Part shown: positions 45,689 to 54,516 of the stretch, piece by piece | How positions within the stretch are numbered: position 1 is the first letter of the stretch | Layout: each line of letters opens with the position of its first letter | NCBI RefSeq assembly: GCF_000585415.1 | Contig: NZ_KK073876.1 | Location: forward strand, 1,671,810-1,735,809 | Origin: Sphingomonas jaspsi DSM 18422 | Lineage (GTDB): Bacteria > Pseudomonadota > Alphaproteobacteria > Sphingomonadales > Sphingomonadaceae | DNA length: 64,000 nt | Direction of reading: 5' to 3' | Translations under genes and position numbers: made by a program | The notes under the pieces: generated by a model | The model's input: only the letters and a program-made list of their open reading frames with translations | Database searches by the model: none | Told to the model about the DNA's origin: nothing

Positions 45689-46231
45689 ATGGTTACGCAG
45701 CACCGCTCGGCTCCGACGCTGGAGACCGAGCGGTTGTTGATTCGGGGCTATACTCGCGACGATCTCGACGGCCATTTTGCGATCGTTGGCGACGATGCGA
45801 CGATGACCTTCATCGGCGGCAAGGGGCTGAGCAAGGAAGACACTTGGCGGCGCCTCGCCGCGACCGTCGGCATGTGGCAGCTGATGGGGTTCGGAGGCTG
45901 GGCCATTGTCCGCAAGGAGGACCAGCGGATCATCGGCACCATCAGCGTTTTCACCGCATGGCGCGACCTGAAACCCGAATTCGGCAATGAACCGGAAATG
46001 GGCTGGATCTTTGCGCCTGACGTTCATGGTCAGGGCTATGCGTCCGAAGCATGTCGGGCCGTGCTGGACTGGGTAGACTCGACGCTGCAGCCCACGCCTG
46101 TCTGGGCAATCATCTCGCCAAAAAATGCGCCGTCGTTGAAGCTGGCCGAGCGGCTGGGGTTCGAGCGGCACAACATGACCACCTACCATGACGATCCGAC
46201 GCTGGTGCTGAAGCGTCCGGCAAGGGGCTGA
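45689..46231 (+). CDS. GNAT family N-acetyltransferase (RimJ/RimL-like)
   Basis: A 180-residue acetyltransferase beginning LETERLLIRGYTRDDLDGHF, the usual opening of the RimJ/RimL subgroup, with the acetyl-CoA-binding segment HGQGYASEACRAVLDW near residues 113-128 and the late NAPSLKLAERLGF motif. The acceptor may be a protein N-terminus, an amino acid or a small metabolite. It starts 15 bases after rpmE, without a clear Shine-Dalgarno. Its stop abuts the stop of the convergent DUF2207 gene with no base between. Confidence 0.88.
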   Translation: MVTQHRSAPTLETERLLIRGYTRDDLDGHFAIVGDDATMTFIGGKGLSKEDTWRRLAATVGMWQLMGFGGWAIVRKEDQRIIGTISVFTAWRDLKPEFGNEPEMGWIFAPDVHGQGYASEACRAVLDWVDSTLQPTPVWAIISPKNAPSLKLAERLGFERHNMTTYHDDPTLVLKRPARG

Positions 46232-48142
46232 TTACCAGCCCCCGCCGCCGCCACCACCGCCGCCGCCGCCCGAAAATCCCCCTCCACCCGAACCGCTCGA
46301 CGAGCCCGGAGCGGTCGAGGCCGACGAGATCGTGCTGCTGAGCGAGCTTCCGAGCGAATTGACGAAGCCGCCGGTATCGGACCAAGGGTCGTAGTTTCCG
46401 CTGTACCACATGAACGGCTGGCTGCCCGATGCCGTGGCTACCGCCGAAGCTGCGGCCAGCGTACTGGCGAAACGGTCGGCCCAGCGGTTCTCCACGTCGA
46501 GCGCGATCGCATAGGGAAGGTATTTCTCGAACAACTCGATGCTGTCTTGAGGCGCATGCATTCGGTCGAGCCGTTCGCGCTCGGTCACGGAAAGATATTG
46601 TTTGAAGCCGGCGATGCGGTCGAGCACGGCGCGGCCTTCCTTGGTCGGGGCGTCGATCCAGGCAAAGGTGCTGAGCGCGAGCGGCAGCCCGAGGAAAGTA
46701 ATGCCGAGCGGGATCCAGTTGCCCGTCGAAAGCGCCATCGGCAGCAACGGAAAGCCGATGACGAGCGCGATGGCGCCGACGACGTAGGGCAATGCCTTCG
46801 CCACGCAGCCGCCGCCGGAGGATTGCGGCAGGAATTTCCACAGCACCAACGCGCCGATCAGGAGCAGGGCAGGGGCGAGGGCGAAGGACGCGGGAATGAT
46901 CCCGTCGCCATAGGCGATCGCGTCGGCGGTCAGGACAACCGCCAAGCCCCAGACGACCAGCGCGGCAAACGCCCAGCCAAGATTGCGGTTGAACAGCTTG
47001 CCGGCGAAGCGTTCGTCGAAGCGATCGGACATGATGTTGCTCGCCGCCGAAAAGGTGGCGTGGTTCTGATTGTCCATCTCCAGCCGCTCGCCGGGGCCGA
47101 CCAGCCTGGTGATCGCGGCGTGCTCGGCATCGTCGAGCAGCTGCGCGTTGGGAGACGATGTTCCAACGATGTAGCGTCTACGGCTGAGGCCCAGCAGCGC
47201 CGACTCTTCCTCGATCTTCACATGACCTTTGACTGCCGCCTGGACGAGAGCGGCTGCGAACCCGCGATTGTCGAACTTCTGCTTCAGGACGTAGCGCATC
47301 GCCGCGGGGCTGAGCCCGTCGGGGGGCGAGAAGATCGGCACGACCGTACCGGCCTCGGGGTCGCGCCCAGCGCGGCGGTAAGCGTTGAAGAGGAAGGCCA
47401 CCAGTGCGATTAGGCCGGCGACGGCGATTCCGGGCGGTGCCACGTCGCTCAGCCACCAGCCCAGCTTCGTTGACGCGTCGGCATCGGCCACCACGCCCTT
47501 GGGAAAGCCTGCGGCAACCGTCAGGCCCTCGTTTGACCCCAGCGGACTGGTCGTGACGAAGCTGATCGATTGCGCGGTCTGGCTCGACACCCGTGAATGA
47601 CCAGTGTTGTCGCCTTGCCGACCCGTGTAGGCGGCTGCCTGCGTAAAGCTCGCGGGCTTGGGGAGGGTGATGGTCGCCGAGGCTCGGTCGATCGGGAAGA
47701 TCCAGCCGTTGCCGGTGACGTTCCAGTACAGTTCGTCGTATTGATCGAACCGGCCAAGCATGCGGGTTGCGCGGTAATGGATGACGTAGCGATGCGCGCC
47801 AATGGGCACGATGCGGTCCGCCGACCCGATCTTGATCCGGACGCCGTTGCCGATCGATTCGACCTTGTAGGGCTCGTCCCGTCCGTCGAGCTGGGTCCCC
47901 GCCAGGTCGAATCCGACCCTGATCCGCTCACCATGCTTGCCTTTGTAACGGGTCGGGAAGTCGCGATAGATGCCGTGGTTGATCTGGACGTTTTCGACGT
48001 TGACGTCGATCGTTTCGGTGACGTCGATGGAGCCGTCGGGCTGGATCGCGATCCGGCTATCGTACGACGTTATCCGCTCGTCCGCGCTCGCCGGCGCAGA
48101 GGCGAAGGCGAGGAGCGCGACCAGCGCGGCGATCAGGCGCAT
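46232..48142 (-). CDS. DUF2207 membrane protein with polyglycine C-terminus
   Basis: A 636-residue protein with a signal peptide (MRLIAALVALLAFASAPASA), a periplasmic DUF2207 beta-domain with DVTETIDVNVENVQINHGIYRDFPTR split around residues 35-62, a membrane helix near 235-253, a cytoplasmic region, and further helices near 395-480. It ends in a serine/glycine-rich tail with an uninterrupted run of eleven Gly before a terminal Trp. DUF2207 proteins commonly pair with LemA proteins, and lemA lies five bases upstream on the same strand, so the two form an operon. Function is unknown; a cell-envelope role is likely. Confidence 0.88.
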   Translation of the reverse strand: MRLIAALVALLAFASAPASADERITSYDSRIAIQPDGSIDVTETIDVNVENVQINHGIYRDFPTRYKGKHGERIRVGFDLAGTQLDGRDEPYKVESIGNGVRIKIGSADRIVPIGAHRYVIHYRATRMLGRFDQYDELYWNVTGNGWIFPIDRASATITLPKPASFTQAAAYTGRQGDNTGHSRVSSQTAQSISFVTTSPLGSNEGLTVAAGFPKGVVADADASTKLGWWLSDVAPPGIAVAGLIALVAFLFNAYRRAGRDPEAGTVVPIFSPPDGLSPAAMRYVLKQKFDNRGFAAALVQAAVKGHVKIEEESALLGLSRRRYIVGTSSPNAQLLDDAEHAAITRLVGPGERLEMDNQNHATFSAASNIMSDRFDERFAGKLFNRNLGWAFAALVVWGLAVVLTADAIAYGDGIIPASFALAPALLLIGALVLWKFLPQSSGGGCVAKALPYVVGAIALVIGFPLLPMALSTGNWIPLGITFLGLPLALSTFAWIDAPTKEGRAVLDRIAGFKQYLSVTERERLDRMHAPQDSIELFEKYLPYAIALDVENRWADRFASTLAAASAVATASGSQPFMWYSGNYDPWSDTGGFVNSLGSSLSSTISSASTAPGSSSGSGGGGFSGGGGGGGGGGGW

Positions 48143-48147
48143 TCAGC

Positions 48148-48711
48148 TTAGCCTGCGTTGAAGTCGATCTTGGGTGCGCTCTGGATCGTCGGATCGGCGT
48201 CTTCGTAATAAGGCTCACTGCCAAAGCCCATCGGACCGGCGATCAGCACATTGGGGAAGGTCGCGATCGATGTGTTCAGGTCGCGGGCGGTCGCGTTGTA
48301 ATAGCGGCGCGCGCCCTGCAGTTCGCCTTCGATGCTGCTGAGCTCGCCCTGCAGCTGCTGGAAGTTGGCGCTGGCCTTGAGCTCCGGATAAGCCTCCGCC
48401 ACGGCGAACAGACGGCCGATAAGGCCGGTCATCTGCGCGTCGGCGGCTGCGGTGGCGGCCACCCCGCTGGCGCCGGTCAGCGCGCCGCGCGCCTTGCTGA
48501 TCGCGTCGAAGGTCTCACGCTCGTGGGTCGCATAACCCTTCACCGTTTCGACGAGGTTTGGGATGAGGTCGGCGCGGCGGCGCAGCTGGACTGTGATGCC
48601 GCTGAACGCTTCTTTCACCAGCTGCCGCAGGCGCACGAGGCGGTTGTAGATCGCAGTCAGGAAAACCAGCGCCAAGACGACGACGACGCCGATGATGATC
48701 AACAAGGTCAT
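48148..48711 (-). CDS. lemA: LemA family protein
   Basis: A 187-residue protein with one N-terminal membrane helix (about residues 2-21) and a helical-bundle domain. The LemA signature is visible in YNRLVRLRQLVKEAFSGI, QLRRRADLIPNLVETVKGYA and GARRYYNATARDLN. It is cotranscribed with the DUF2207 gene. Its Shine-Dalgarno GGGGGAG is seven bases from the ATG but forms one arm of a perfect 8-bp hairpin (48719-48740), so translation may be regulated by RNA structure. Confidence 0.92.
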   Translation of the reverse strand: MTLLIIIGVVVVLALVFLTAIYNRLVRLRQLVKEAFSGITVQLRRRADLIPNLVETVKGYATHERETFDAISKARGALTGASGVAATAAADAQMTGLIGRLFAVAEAYPELKASANFQQLQGELSSIEGELQGARRYYNATARDLNTSIATFPNVLIAGPMGFGSEPYYEDADPTIQSAPKIDFNAG

Positions 48712-48718
48712 GCTTCTA

Positions 48719-48740
48719 CTCCCCCACTGTATTGGGGGAG
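48719..48740 (-). promoter_or_regulatory. Hairpin sequestering the lemA Shine-Dalgarno
   Basis: On the minus strand CTCCCCCA (48740-48733) pairs perfectly with TGGGGGAG (48726-48719) around the loop ATACAG. The 3' arm contains the GGGGGAG ribosome-binding site, and the ATG follows after TAGAAGC. No T-run follows, so an intrinsic terminator for the upstream gene is unlikely. Confidence 0.7.
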
Positions 48741-48759
48741 CATAGCAGGTTCATCGAGA

Positions 48760-49950
48760 CTAGAAAGCGGCAATCCCGGTAATCGCGCGGCCGATGATCA
48801 GCGCGTGGACGTCGTGGGTGCCTTCGTAGGTGTTGACAGTTTCCAGGTTTGCGGCGTGGCGCATGACCTGGAATTCGGCCGAAATGCCGTTGCCGCCATG
48901 CATGTCGCGGGCGATGCGGGCTATGTCTAGCGCTTTGCCGCAGTTGTTGCGCTTGATCATGCTGATGGTCTCGGGGATCAGTTCGCCGTCGTCCATCCGC
49001 CGGCCGACGCGCAGCGCTGCCTGCAGGCCCAGCGTGATTTCAGTGACCATGTTGGCGAGTTTGAGCTGCACCAGCTGGTTGGAGGCGAGGGGACGACCGA
49101 ACTGGTGCCGGTCGAGCGTGTATTGGCGCGCGGCGGCGTAGCATGCCTCGGCGGCGCCCATCGAGCCCCAGCCGATACCGTAGCGGGCGCGGTTAAGGCA
49201 GCCGAACGGACCTTTGAGGCCAGAAATTTCCGGGAAAATCGCGTCTTCGCCGACTTCCACGCCGTCCATGACGATCTCGCCGGTGATCGAGGCGCGAAGC
49301 GACAGCTTCTCCTTGATCTTGGGCGCGCTCAGCCCCTTCATGCCCTTTTCCAGCACGAAGCCGCGGATTGCGCCGCCATGGGCTTCGGACTTGGCCCAGA
49401 CGACGAACACGTCGGCGATGGGAGAATTGGTGATCCACATCTTCGAGCCGCGAAGGCGGTAACCGCCCTCGATCTTTTCGGCACGGGTGCGCATCCCGCC
49501 CGGATCGGAACCGGCGTCGGGTTCGGTGAGGCCGAAACAGCCGACCAGTTCGCCCGACGCGAGACCGGGCAGATATTTCCGCTTCTGCTCTTCCGAACCA
49601 TAGGCGTTGATCGGGTGCATCACGAGGCTCGACTGGACCGAGCAGGCCGAGCGATAGCCGCTGTCAACGCGCTCCACCGCGCGGGCGATCAGGCCGTAGC
49701 TGACATAGCCGAGGCCGGCGCCACCATATTCGGGCGACACGGTCGCGCCGAGCAGGCCTAGCTGGCCCATCTCGCGCATGATCTCGCGATCGAAATTCTC
49801 GTTGAGATACGCTTCGGTGACGCGCGGCTGGAGATTTTCCTGGCAGTAGGACTCGGCCGTGTCGCGGACCATCCGCTCTTCGTCGGTCAGCTGGTGGTTG
49901 AGGTCGAACGGATCGGACCAGTCGAACGGCAGGATTTTGGGCTCGCCCAC
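48760..49950 (-). CDS. gcdH: Glutaryl-CoA dehydrogenase (acyl-CoA dehydrogenase family)
   Basis: A 396-residue FAD enzyme. The acyl-CoA dehydrogenase segments [17 protein letters not shown] and the [18 protein letters not shown] strand are present, and the C-terminal [18 protein letters not shown] with catalytic Glu near residue 376 is the form typical of glutaryl-CoA dehydrogenase, which oxidatively decarboxylates glutaryl-CoA to crotonyl-CoA in lysine and tryptophan breakdown. The start is GTG at 49950 with GGAG eight bases upstream. It lies 48 bases upstream of lemA on the same strand, but the two have no known functional link. Confidence 0.93.
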   Translation of the reverse strand: MGEPKILPFDWSDPFDLNHQLTDEERMVRDTAESYCQENLQPRVTEAYLNENFDREIMREMGQLGLLGATVSPEYGGAGLGYVSYGLIARAVERVDSGYRSACSVQSSLVMHPINAYGSEEQKRKYLPGLASGELVGCFGLTEPDAGSDPGGMRTRAEKIEGGYRLRGSKMWITNSPIADVFVVWAKSEAHGGAIRGFVLEKGMKGLSAPKIKEKLSLRASITGEIVMDGVEVGEDAIFPEISGLKGPFGCLNRARYGIGWGSMGAAEACYAAARQYTLDRHQFGRPLASNQLVQLKLANMVTEITLGLQAALRVGRRMDDGELIPETISMIKRNNCGKALDIARIARDMHGGNGISAEFQVMRHAANLETVNTYEGTHDVHALIIGRAITGIAAF

Positions 49951-50018
49951 GAAGATATCTCCGGTGCTCAGATTGAGGTTGGCGCGCCTTTAGCCGCTTG
50001 CGCGGGCGAGCGCCACCC

Positions 50019-52082
50019 TCAGCCGAACTGCTGCTTGATCGTCAGCGTGAAGGCCCGGTGATTGTTGCGATCGCGGAACTCGACCAGCGACGGGTCGGCG
50101 GAGCGGTCGGGGAAGGAGAACGTCCGTCGGCGCTGGCCGTGGGTGCTGGTCGCATTGTCGACGTCGAAGGTCAGGGTGGTCTTGGCGGTAGGGCGATATT
50201 CGACAAAGGCCGTGGTGTAGACCTTGTCGTTGAAATTGCAGTCGACCTCGTCGACCCGGTAGAAACAGAATTCGCTGCGGTCGAACAGTGCCATCCCGTA
50301 GGCGAATTTGCCGAGGTCGTGACGATATTCCGCATTCCATTCCCATTTCGGCCAGAAGCCTGAGAAGGCGCGGGAAGAGCCGCTGACGGGGTCGTCTACC
50401 TTAGTGTCCTGGATCCTGCCGAAGAATTTGACGCGCGCGCCCTTGATGCCGATCGAAGCGAGTGGGGCGTCAAGCGTCAAAGCCGCGAATTTGCGGCGTC
50501 CCGATCCGATATTGCCGGGGGCGTCGAAACCGTCGTCGGTAAGGATGCGGTCCTGCAATAGCGAGATCCTGTCGAGGCCAAGCTCGACCTTGGCAAGGCC
50601 GTCGCCGAGGATCGGCTTTTGGACGGTCAGCCGCGCTTCCCACGCGCGCTGCGGCAGCAGGTTGGCGTTGCCACCGTTGACGCGGTCGCTGGTGAGTTCA
50701 GCGGAACTGACGAAGTCGTAGAAGTCGAGCTGGGCGACGGTCCGCTTCAGCGATGCCTGGGCGTGAAGACCGGACTTCAATCGCCAGTCCAGCGTCAGGC
50801 CGGGTTTGAAAAAGGACAGCGACCGATCTGCCGTTGCATCGCCGCGCACCTTCAGGCTGGACGTTTCATAGGCCAAAGTCGCGTCGGCCCGCAGCGTCGA
50901 TGTAATCGGGTGGCCGACATTGGCGAAGAACTGGCCGCGCTTCTCGCTGACCTTGGCCTGCGCAATCGGGAGATCGATCGGCGTCCGGGTGCCATCGTCC
51001 TCGATAAGGTCGAGGCGCAGGTCGTTGTCGAGGACATTGTAGACATATTCCGCGCCAAGCTCGACGTTAAATCCGGCCAGGTTGGAGCGGGTCCACGACA
51101 GGCGACCGATCGATTCGTCGCGCTGGGCCTTGGTTCGCTGTTCGAATCCGCCGACCAGCACACCTGCCGGGTCGTTGCCGTAGTAGGCGTCGAAATTGTC
51201 GCGCTCGGCGCGAGTGGCGAGGCCAACCAGCTTGACCGCGCCGCCAAGTAACGGCCGCGTAATGTCCCCGCCAATTTCAAATGTGTTGTTGAGATAGTCG
51301 AGCACCAGGCTGTCGTCATGCGCCGGGCCGTCCGTGGGCGTGACGTGATTTCGCTGCTTCAGCAGATAGGGTCCGTGCTGGTATCGAATGTTGGCGCGGA
51401 TCGATCGATCGGGGGCTTGCTCCCAGGCAAAGTTCGCCGAAGCATATGGGGCGCGGTCGCGCTGATCATTATGTTTCCGACGATATTCCAGCGGCATGCC
51501 GTCGACAGTGGAGACAAGGTCGTAGCCTTCTTCCTGGCTGTCGTTGGTCTGCGTCCCGGCGGCCACGTTGAACGAGACATCGCCTTTTTTCCACAATGCC
51601 GTCCCGCTTACGTCTCCGAGCCATTTGTCGGGGTAGCGATGCCGTATGAAGCTGGTGACGGTCGCATCGAAGCCGCCCTCTTCGGACATGACGATGTTGA
51701 GGACTTGCGACCGACCCGCATAATCCGAGCCGTATAGGTCGCCGGGTTGTACCTCGACCCGGCTGACCCGCTTGGCCGGTATCCGGCGAAGCACCGTCTC
51801 CAGGCTCTCGCTCTTGCTGCTCGGCCTTGCCCCGTTGATGACCACATTTCCCGCCGCCGCCGCGAAGCCGCGGACGTCGCTGTTGCCCAGATCGAGGGTG
51901 AAGCCGGGCACATGTTGTGCGATTTCCAGCGCGTTGGTGGGCGAATAAGCGGTGAAATAGCCTTGCTGGTAGATCGTCGCGCGGCCGACCTCGGTCACCA
52001 GTTGGGTGGCGTCCTGCGCCAAAGCCGGCGTGGCAGAGACAATGGCAATCAGCGAGCAGGCCGACACGAGGATGGTACGCAT
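50019..52082 (-). CDS. TonB-dependent receptor
   Basis: A 687-residue outer-membrane receptor with a clear signal peptide (MRTILVSACSLIAIVSATPALAQ region, residues 1-22), a plug domain (about 45-150) including VRGFAAAAGNVVINGARPSS and RVEVQPGDLYGSDYAGRSQ, and a long beta-barrel ending in FTLTIKQQFG. No TonB box is obvious and the ligand cannot be told. It lies downstream of tRNA-Ser on the same strand; the intervening region carries a duplicated 17-bp palindromic element that may be its operator. Confidence 0.88.
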   Translation of the reverse strand: MRTILVSACSLIAIVSATPALAQDATQLVTEVGRATIYQQGYFTAYSPTNALEIAQHVPGFTLDLGNSDVRGFAAAAGNVVINGARPSSKSESLETVLRRIPAKRVSRVEVQPGDLYGSDYAGRSQVLNIVMSEEGGFDATVTSFIRHRYPDKWLGDVSGTALWKKGDVSFNVAAGTQTNDSQEEGYDLVSTVDGMPLEYRRKHNDQRDRAPYASANFAWEQAPDRSIRANIRYQHGPYLLKQRNHVTPTDGPAHDDSLVLDYLNNTFEIGGDITRPLLGGAVKLVGLATRAERDNFDAYYGNDPAGVLVGGFEQRTKAQRDESIGRLSWTRSNLAGFNVELGAEYVYNVLDNDLRLDLIEDDGTRTPIDLPIAQAKVSEKRGQFFANVGHPITSTLRADATLAYETSSLKVRGDATADRSLSFFKPGLTLDWRLKSGLHAQASLKRTVAQLDFYDFVSSAELTSDRVNGGNANLLPQRAWEARLTVQKPILGDGLAKVELGLDRISLLQDRILTDDGFDAPGNIGSGRRKFAALTLDAPLASIGIKGARVKFFGRIQDTKVDDPVSGSSRAFSGFWPKWEWNAEYRHDLGKFAYGMALFDRSEFCFYRVDEVDCNFNDKVYTTAFVEYRPTAKTTLTFDVDNATSTHGQRRRTFSFPDRSADPSLVEFRDRNNHRAFTLTIKQQFG

Positions 52083-52144
52083 GGAGTTCCCCTTGGTTGA
52101 GCGCCGCTGGTCGCTTCAATTACGGGGCCGTGCCAATCGCTTTC

Positions 52145-52161
52145 GACGGTTCGACGAACGG
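52145..52161. repeat. 17-bp direct repeat with palindromic core, copy 1
   Basis: GACGGTTCGACGAACGG occurs here and again, identically, at 52218-52234. The core GTTCG-A-CGAAC is a perfect inverted repeat. This copy lies 63 bases upstream of the TonB receptor start on the minus strand, where a promoter or operator would be expected. Confidence 0.7.
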
Positions 52162-52217
52162 TTAGACGGGAGGCGGACCGCTGTCGTCCAGCCGACTGGG
52201 GCAACCGCAATGGGGTG

Positions 52218-52234
52218 GACGGTTCGACGAACGG
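52218..52234. repeat. 17-bp direct repeat with palindromic core, copy 2
   Basis: This is the second identical copy of GACGGTTCGACGAACGG, 73 bases from the first (close to seven helical turns), and five bases beyond the 3' end of tRNA-Ser. The spacing on one helix face fits paired binding sites for a dimeric regulator, or the copies may mark an old duplication. Confidence 0.7.
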
Positions 52235-52237
52235 CGG

Positions 52238-52329
<92 letters not shown>

Positions 52330-52401
52330 GCGCGCTGTCGTAGACGGCAGTCCGAGCGCCTATTCGACTGACCCGGGCAAGGCAAGCGGCCTTTGGGTGC
52401 G

Positions 52402-53373
52402 CTACTGCGCGCGCATTGCCAGTTGCGGGGGCATGAAACCTTCCCGTCGCCACGGGGGCGCCGGGGGTTCTTCCGGATCGGGTGCAACGCCATCGAGATA
52501 GCCGAAATAGGTTGCGATCCTGCGCCCGTCGCCCGGCACGATTTCGGTACGGCCATGCATGAACCGGCTGTTGTCGAGCATCACGATGTCGTTGGCGTGC
52601 CATCCCACCGGAACCGTCAGGCGATCGCTGACCCGTTTGACTTCTTCGACCCAGCGGTCGGGCACCAGGCTCCAATCGTCCATCACCGGATAGGTTTTCA
52701 CACCGCGCAGATAGCGGGTGAAAAGGATGAAATTGCCCCACGCCAACTCGCCCTGGAAGCGCGAGGGCTGGAGCAAGGGACGGGTGAAGCAGCGCATCAA
52801 CTGGCCGCCGTGCCATTCGAAGGTGAAAGGGCATTGGGCGGGCGGGTCGGCCAGAAGCGCGTCATCGGGGTTGGTGGCGCCGAGCCAATATTGCAGATCG
52901 GCGGCCGTTGCGGGAACGGCATAGCGGATGCGTCGGCCTTCCATTTCCGCGCGCATCGTTTCCGGAAGCTGCCTGACGATTTCGATGCCGTCGCAAATCG
53001 TAGTTTGGCCGCCCGACGACGGCGGCGTTGCGCAATAGAAGAAGGCGGCGTCGGGACGCCACGGTTCGCGGGACAGTTCGGGATGGAGCGGGAAGGGCTT
53101 GTTGCCGAGGTTGACCGACTGAACCCCCGAGGCGCCATCCAGGACGATCCGCTTTCCGCTCTCATTGAAGACCGGGACCGGGCAAAAATCGCGGGCGAAC
53201 GCACCGAATCCATCAAGTGAGGTCGTAAAGCCGCGAAGCAGGACCGCGCCATGCTCACGGAACAGATCCAAAATTTCGTCCTTCCGAACTGCTTCGAGGG
53301 CCGTGTCCGCGTCGGCCGCAATCCTTACCATCGGAAAAGCATGGGTCGGCGGCGTTACGGAATAGTTCGACAT
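52402..53373 (-). CDS. TauD/TfdA-family Fe(II)/2-oxoglutarate dioxygenase
   Basis: A 323-residue dioxygenase with the family iron triad visible: His97 and Glu99 in FPLHPELS and the distal His near residue 273 in LDNSRFMHGR, followed by an Arg for 2-oxoglutarate binding (GRRIATYFGY). The FFYCATPPSSGGQTTICDG segment is typical of the clavaminate synthase-like branch, which hydroxylates amino acids or peptides. The ATG at 53373 starts MSNYSVTPP; an in-frame ATG at 53409 would overlap the divergent neighbour. The substrate is unknown. It is divergent from a sulfotransferase-like gene with only 65 bases between. Confidence 0.85.
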   Translation of the reverse strand: MSNYSVTPPTHAFPMVRIAADADTALEAVRKDEILDLFREHGAVLLRGFTTSLDGFGAFARDFCPVPVFNESGKRIVLDGASGVQSVNLGNKPFPLHPELSREPWRPDAAFFYCATPPSSGGQTTICDGIEIVRQLPETMRAEMEGRRIRYAVPATAADLQYWLGATNPDDALLADPPAQCPFTFEWHGGQLMRCFTRPLLQPSRFQGELAWGNFILFTRYLRGVKTYPVMDDWSLVPDRWVEEVKRVSDRLTVPVGWHANDIVMLDNSRFMHGRTEIVPGDGRRIATYFGYLDGVAPDPEEPPAPPWRREGFMPPQLAMRAQ

Positions 53374-53438
53374 GGCAGCTGAAGGGACTTTCACTCCGCG
53401 CGTTGGCATCGCTCGATCGACATCCCTATAGCGATCGC
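53374..53438. promoter_or_regulatory. Divergent intergenic region of the dioxygenase and sulfotransferase-like genes
   Basis: These 65 bases must hold the starts of both genes if each has its own promoter. I see no strong -35/-10 pair or Shine-Dalgarno in either direction. A short AT-rich patch (CATCCCTATAGCGATCG) near 53421-53437 could contain a -10 for the rightward gene. Confidence 0.3.
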
Positions 53439-54431
53439 ATGTCGCCGGATGCCAGCCAGATCTTCGCCTCGCCAGACTATCATTGCCTGGGCATGGGGCA
53501 GGACCGCGCGCAATTCGTCAGGATGGACCGCGACGATTACCGCCAGTCGCTCTTCCTCGACCGGCGTCTGGTCACGAAGCGCCCGGAAATTCTCGAATTG
53601 CCACTGGCACCTCTGATAGGCGTATCGAGTGGGGCCGCGACAGGCTCGCCGCGCTGGATATTTCATGTCGCCCATTGCGGTTCGACGCTGCTCGCCAACC
53701 TTCTCGACCAGCCGGGCCGGTCGCTTGTCCTGCGAGAACCGCCGGCACTTCGCCAGGTCGGAATCGCGCGGGGGCAGGGAATGGCCGTCGATGCGGTCGA
53801 GCGACGTTTCGGCCTGGCCCACCGATTGTCGTCGCGCACGTTCGACCCTGCGGAAACGGTCGTTATCAAGGCCAACGTCCCGGTCAATTTCTGTCTCGAC
53901 CTCGTCGCGAAGGTCCAGCCGAATTCGCCGGCCGTCCTGCTGTATCTGGATTGGCCGGACTATCTGACCGCCATACTGCGCACGGACAACCATCGGTCGT
54001 GGCTGACGAATATCACATCGACCTTCCGCGCCATGATCGAGAGCATCCTTGGCGCGCCCTTGTCCGATGTCGATGCCGAACGGGCCGCCTCGCTCTGGTT
54101 GGCACAGATGCAGCTCTACCGCGGGTTCATGGACGCCAATCCCGCCGCCGCCGCGCTGGATGCCGAGCTGCTTTTTCAGGATCCGCTGGCAACGGCCGCT
54201 GCGGTAGCTTCGCACCTTGGTCTTCACGGTGTCGATCCGACGACCAATGCCGCTGCGCTTGGCAGCTACTCCAAAAATCCGTCACAGCCGTTCGACAGCG
54301 AAACCCGTCGCCGCAGGGCCGAAGCGGACCGCGAGCGCCTGTCTGGCGAACTGGCAGTGGCAGGAGCATGGCTGGCGCGCATCACCGCGCAGGATGGCCT
54401 TCCAAAGTTCGACCGCTCCATTACGCCTTGA
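53439..54431 (+). CDS. Sulfotransferase-like P-loop protein
   Basis: A 330-residue cytoplasmic protein. HVAHCGSTLLANLL near residues 79-92 resembles the PAPS-binding loop of sulfotransferases (H-x-x-R-S/C-G-S-T-L-L), and the following RSLVLREPPAL matches the next strand. A late LLFQDP segment fits the region where such enzymes place their 3'-phosphate site. The ATG at 53439 starts MSPDASQIF; a TTG at 53403 is possible but would overlap the divergent gene's leader. It probably shares a control region with the dioxygenase. The acceptor is unknown, and activity is inferred from the P-loop only. Confidence 0.7.
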   Translation: MSPDASQIFASPDYHCLGMGQDRAQFVRMDRDDYRQSLFLDRRLVTKRPEILELPLAPLIGVSSGAATGSPRWIFHVAHCGSTLLANLLDQPGRSLVLREPPALRQVGIARGQGMAVDAVERRFGLAHRLSSRTFDPAETVVIKANVPVNFCLDLVAKVQPNSPAVLLYLDWPDYLTAILRTDNHRSWLTNITSTFRAMIESILGAPLSDVDAERAASLWLAQMQLYRGFMDANPAAAALDAELLFQDPLATAAAVASHLGLHGVDPTTNAAALGSYSKNPSQPFDSETRRRRAEADRERLSGELAVAGAWLARITAQDGLPKFDRSITP

Positions 54432-54516
54432 TGCTCCGAGTTTGAGCGGACCAATCGTGTGGGCAATAGGACGGAAAGGGTATCAGCCTTCCGAAACCCT
54501 CGCTACGATCCACGCC

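Noticed and set aside
48719..48740. Hairpin as an intrinsic terminator of gcdH
   Set aside because: No U-tract follows the stem on the minus strand, and the 3' arm coincides with the lemA Shine-Dalgarno, so a translational role fits better.
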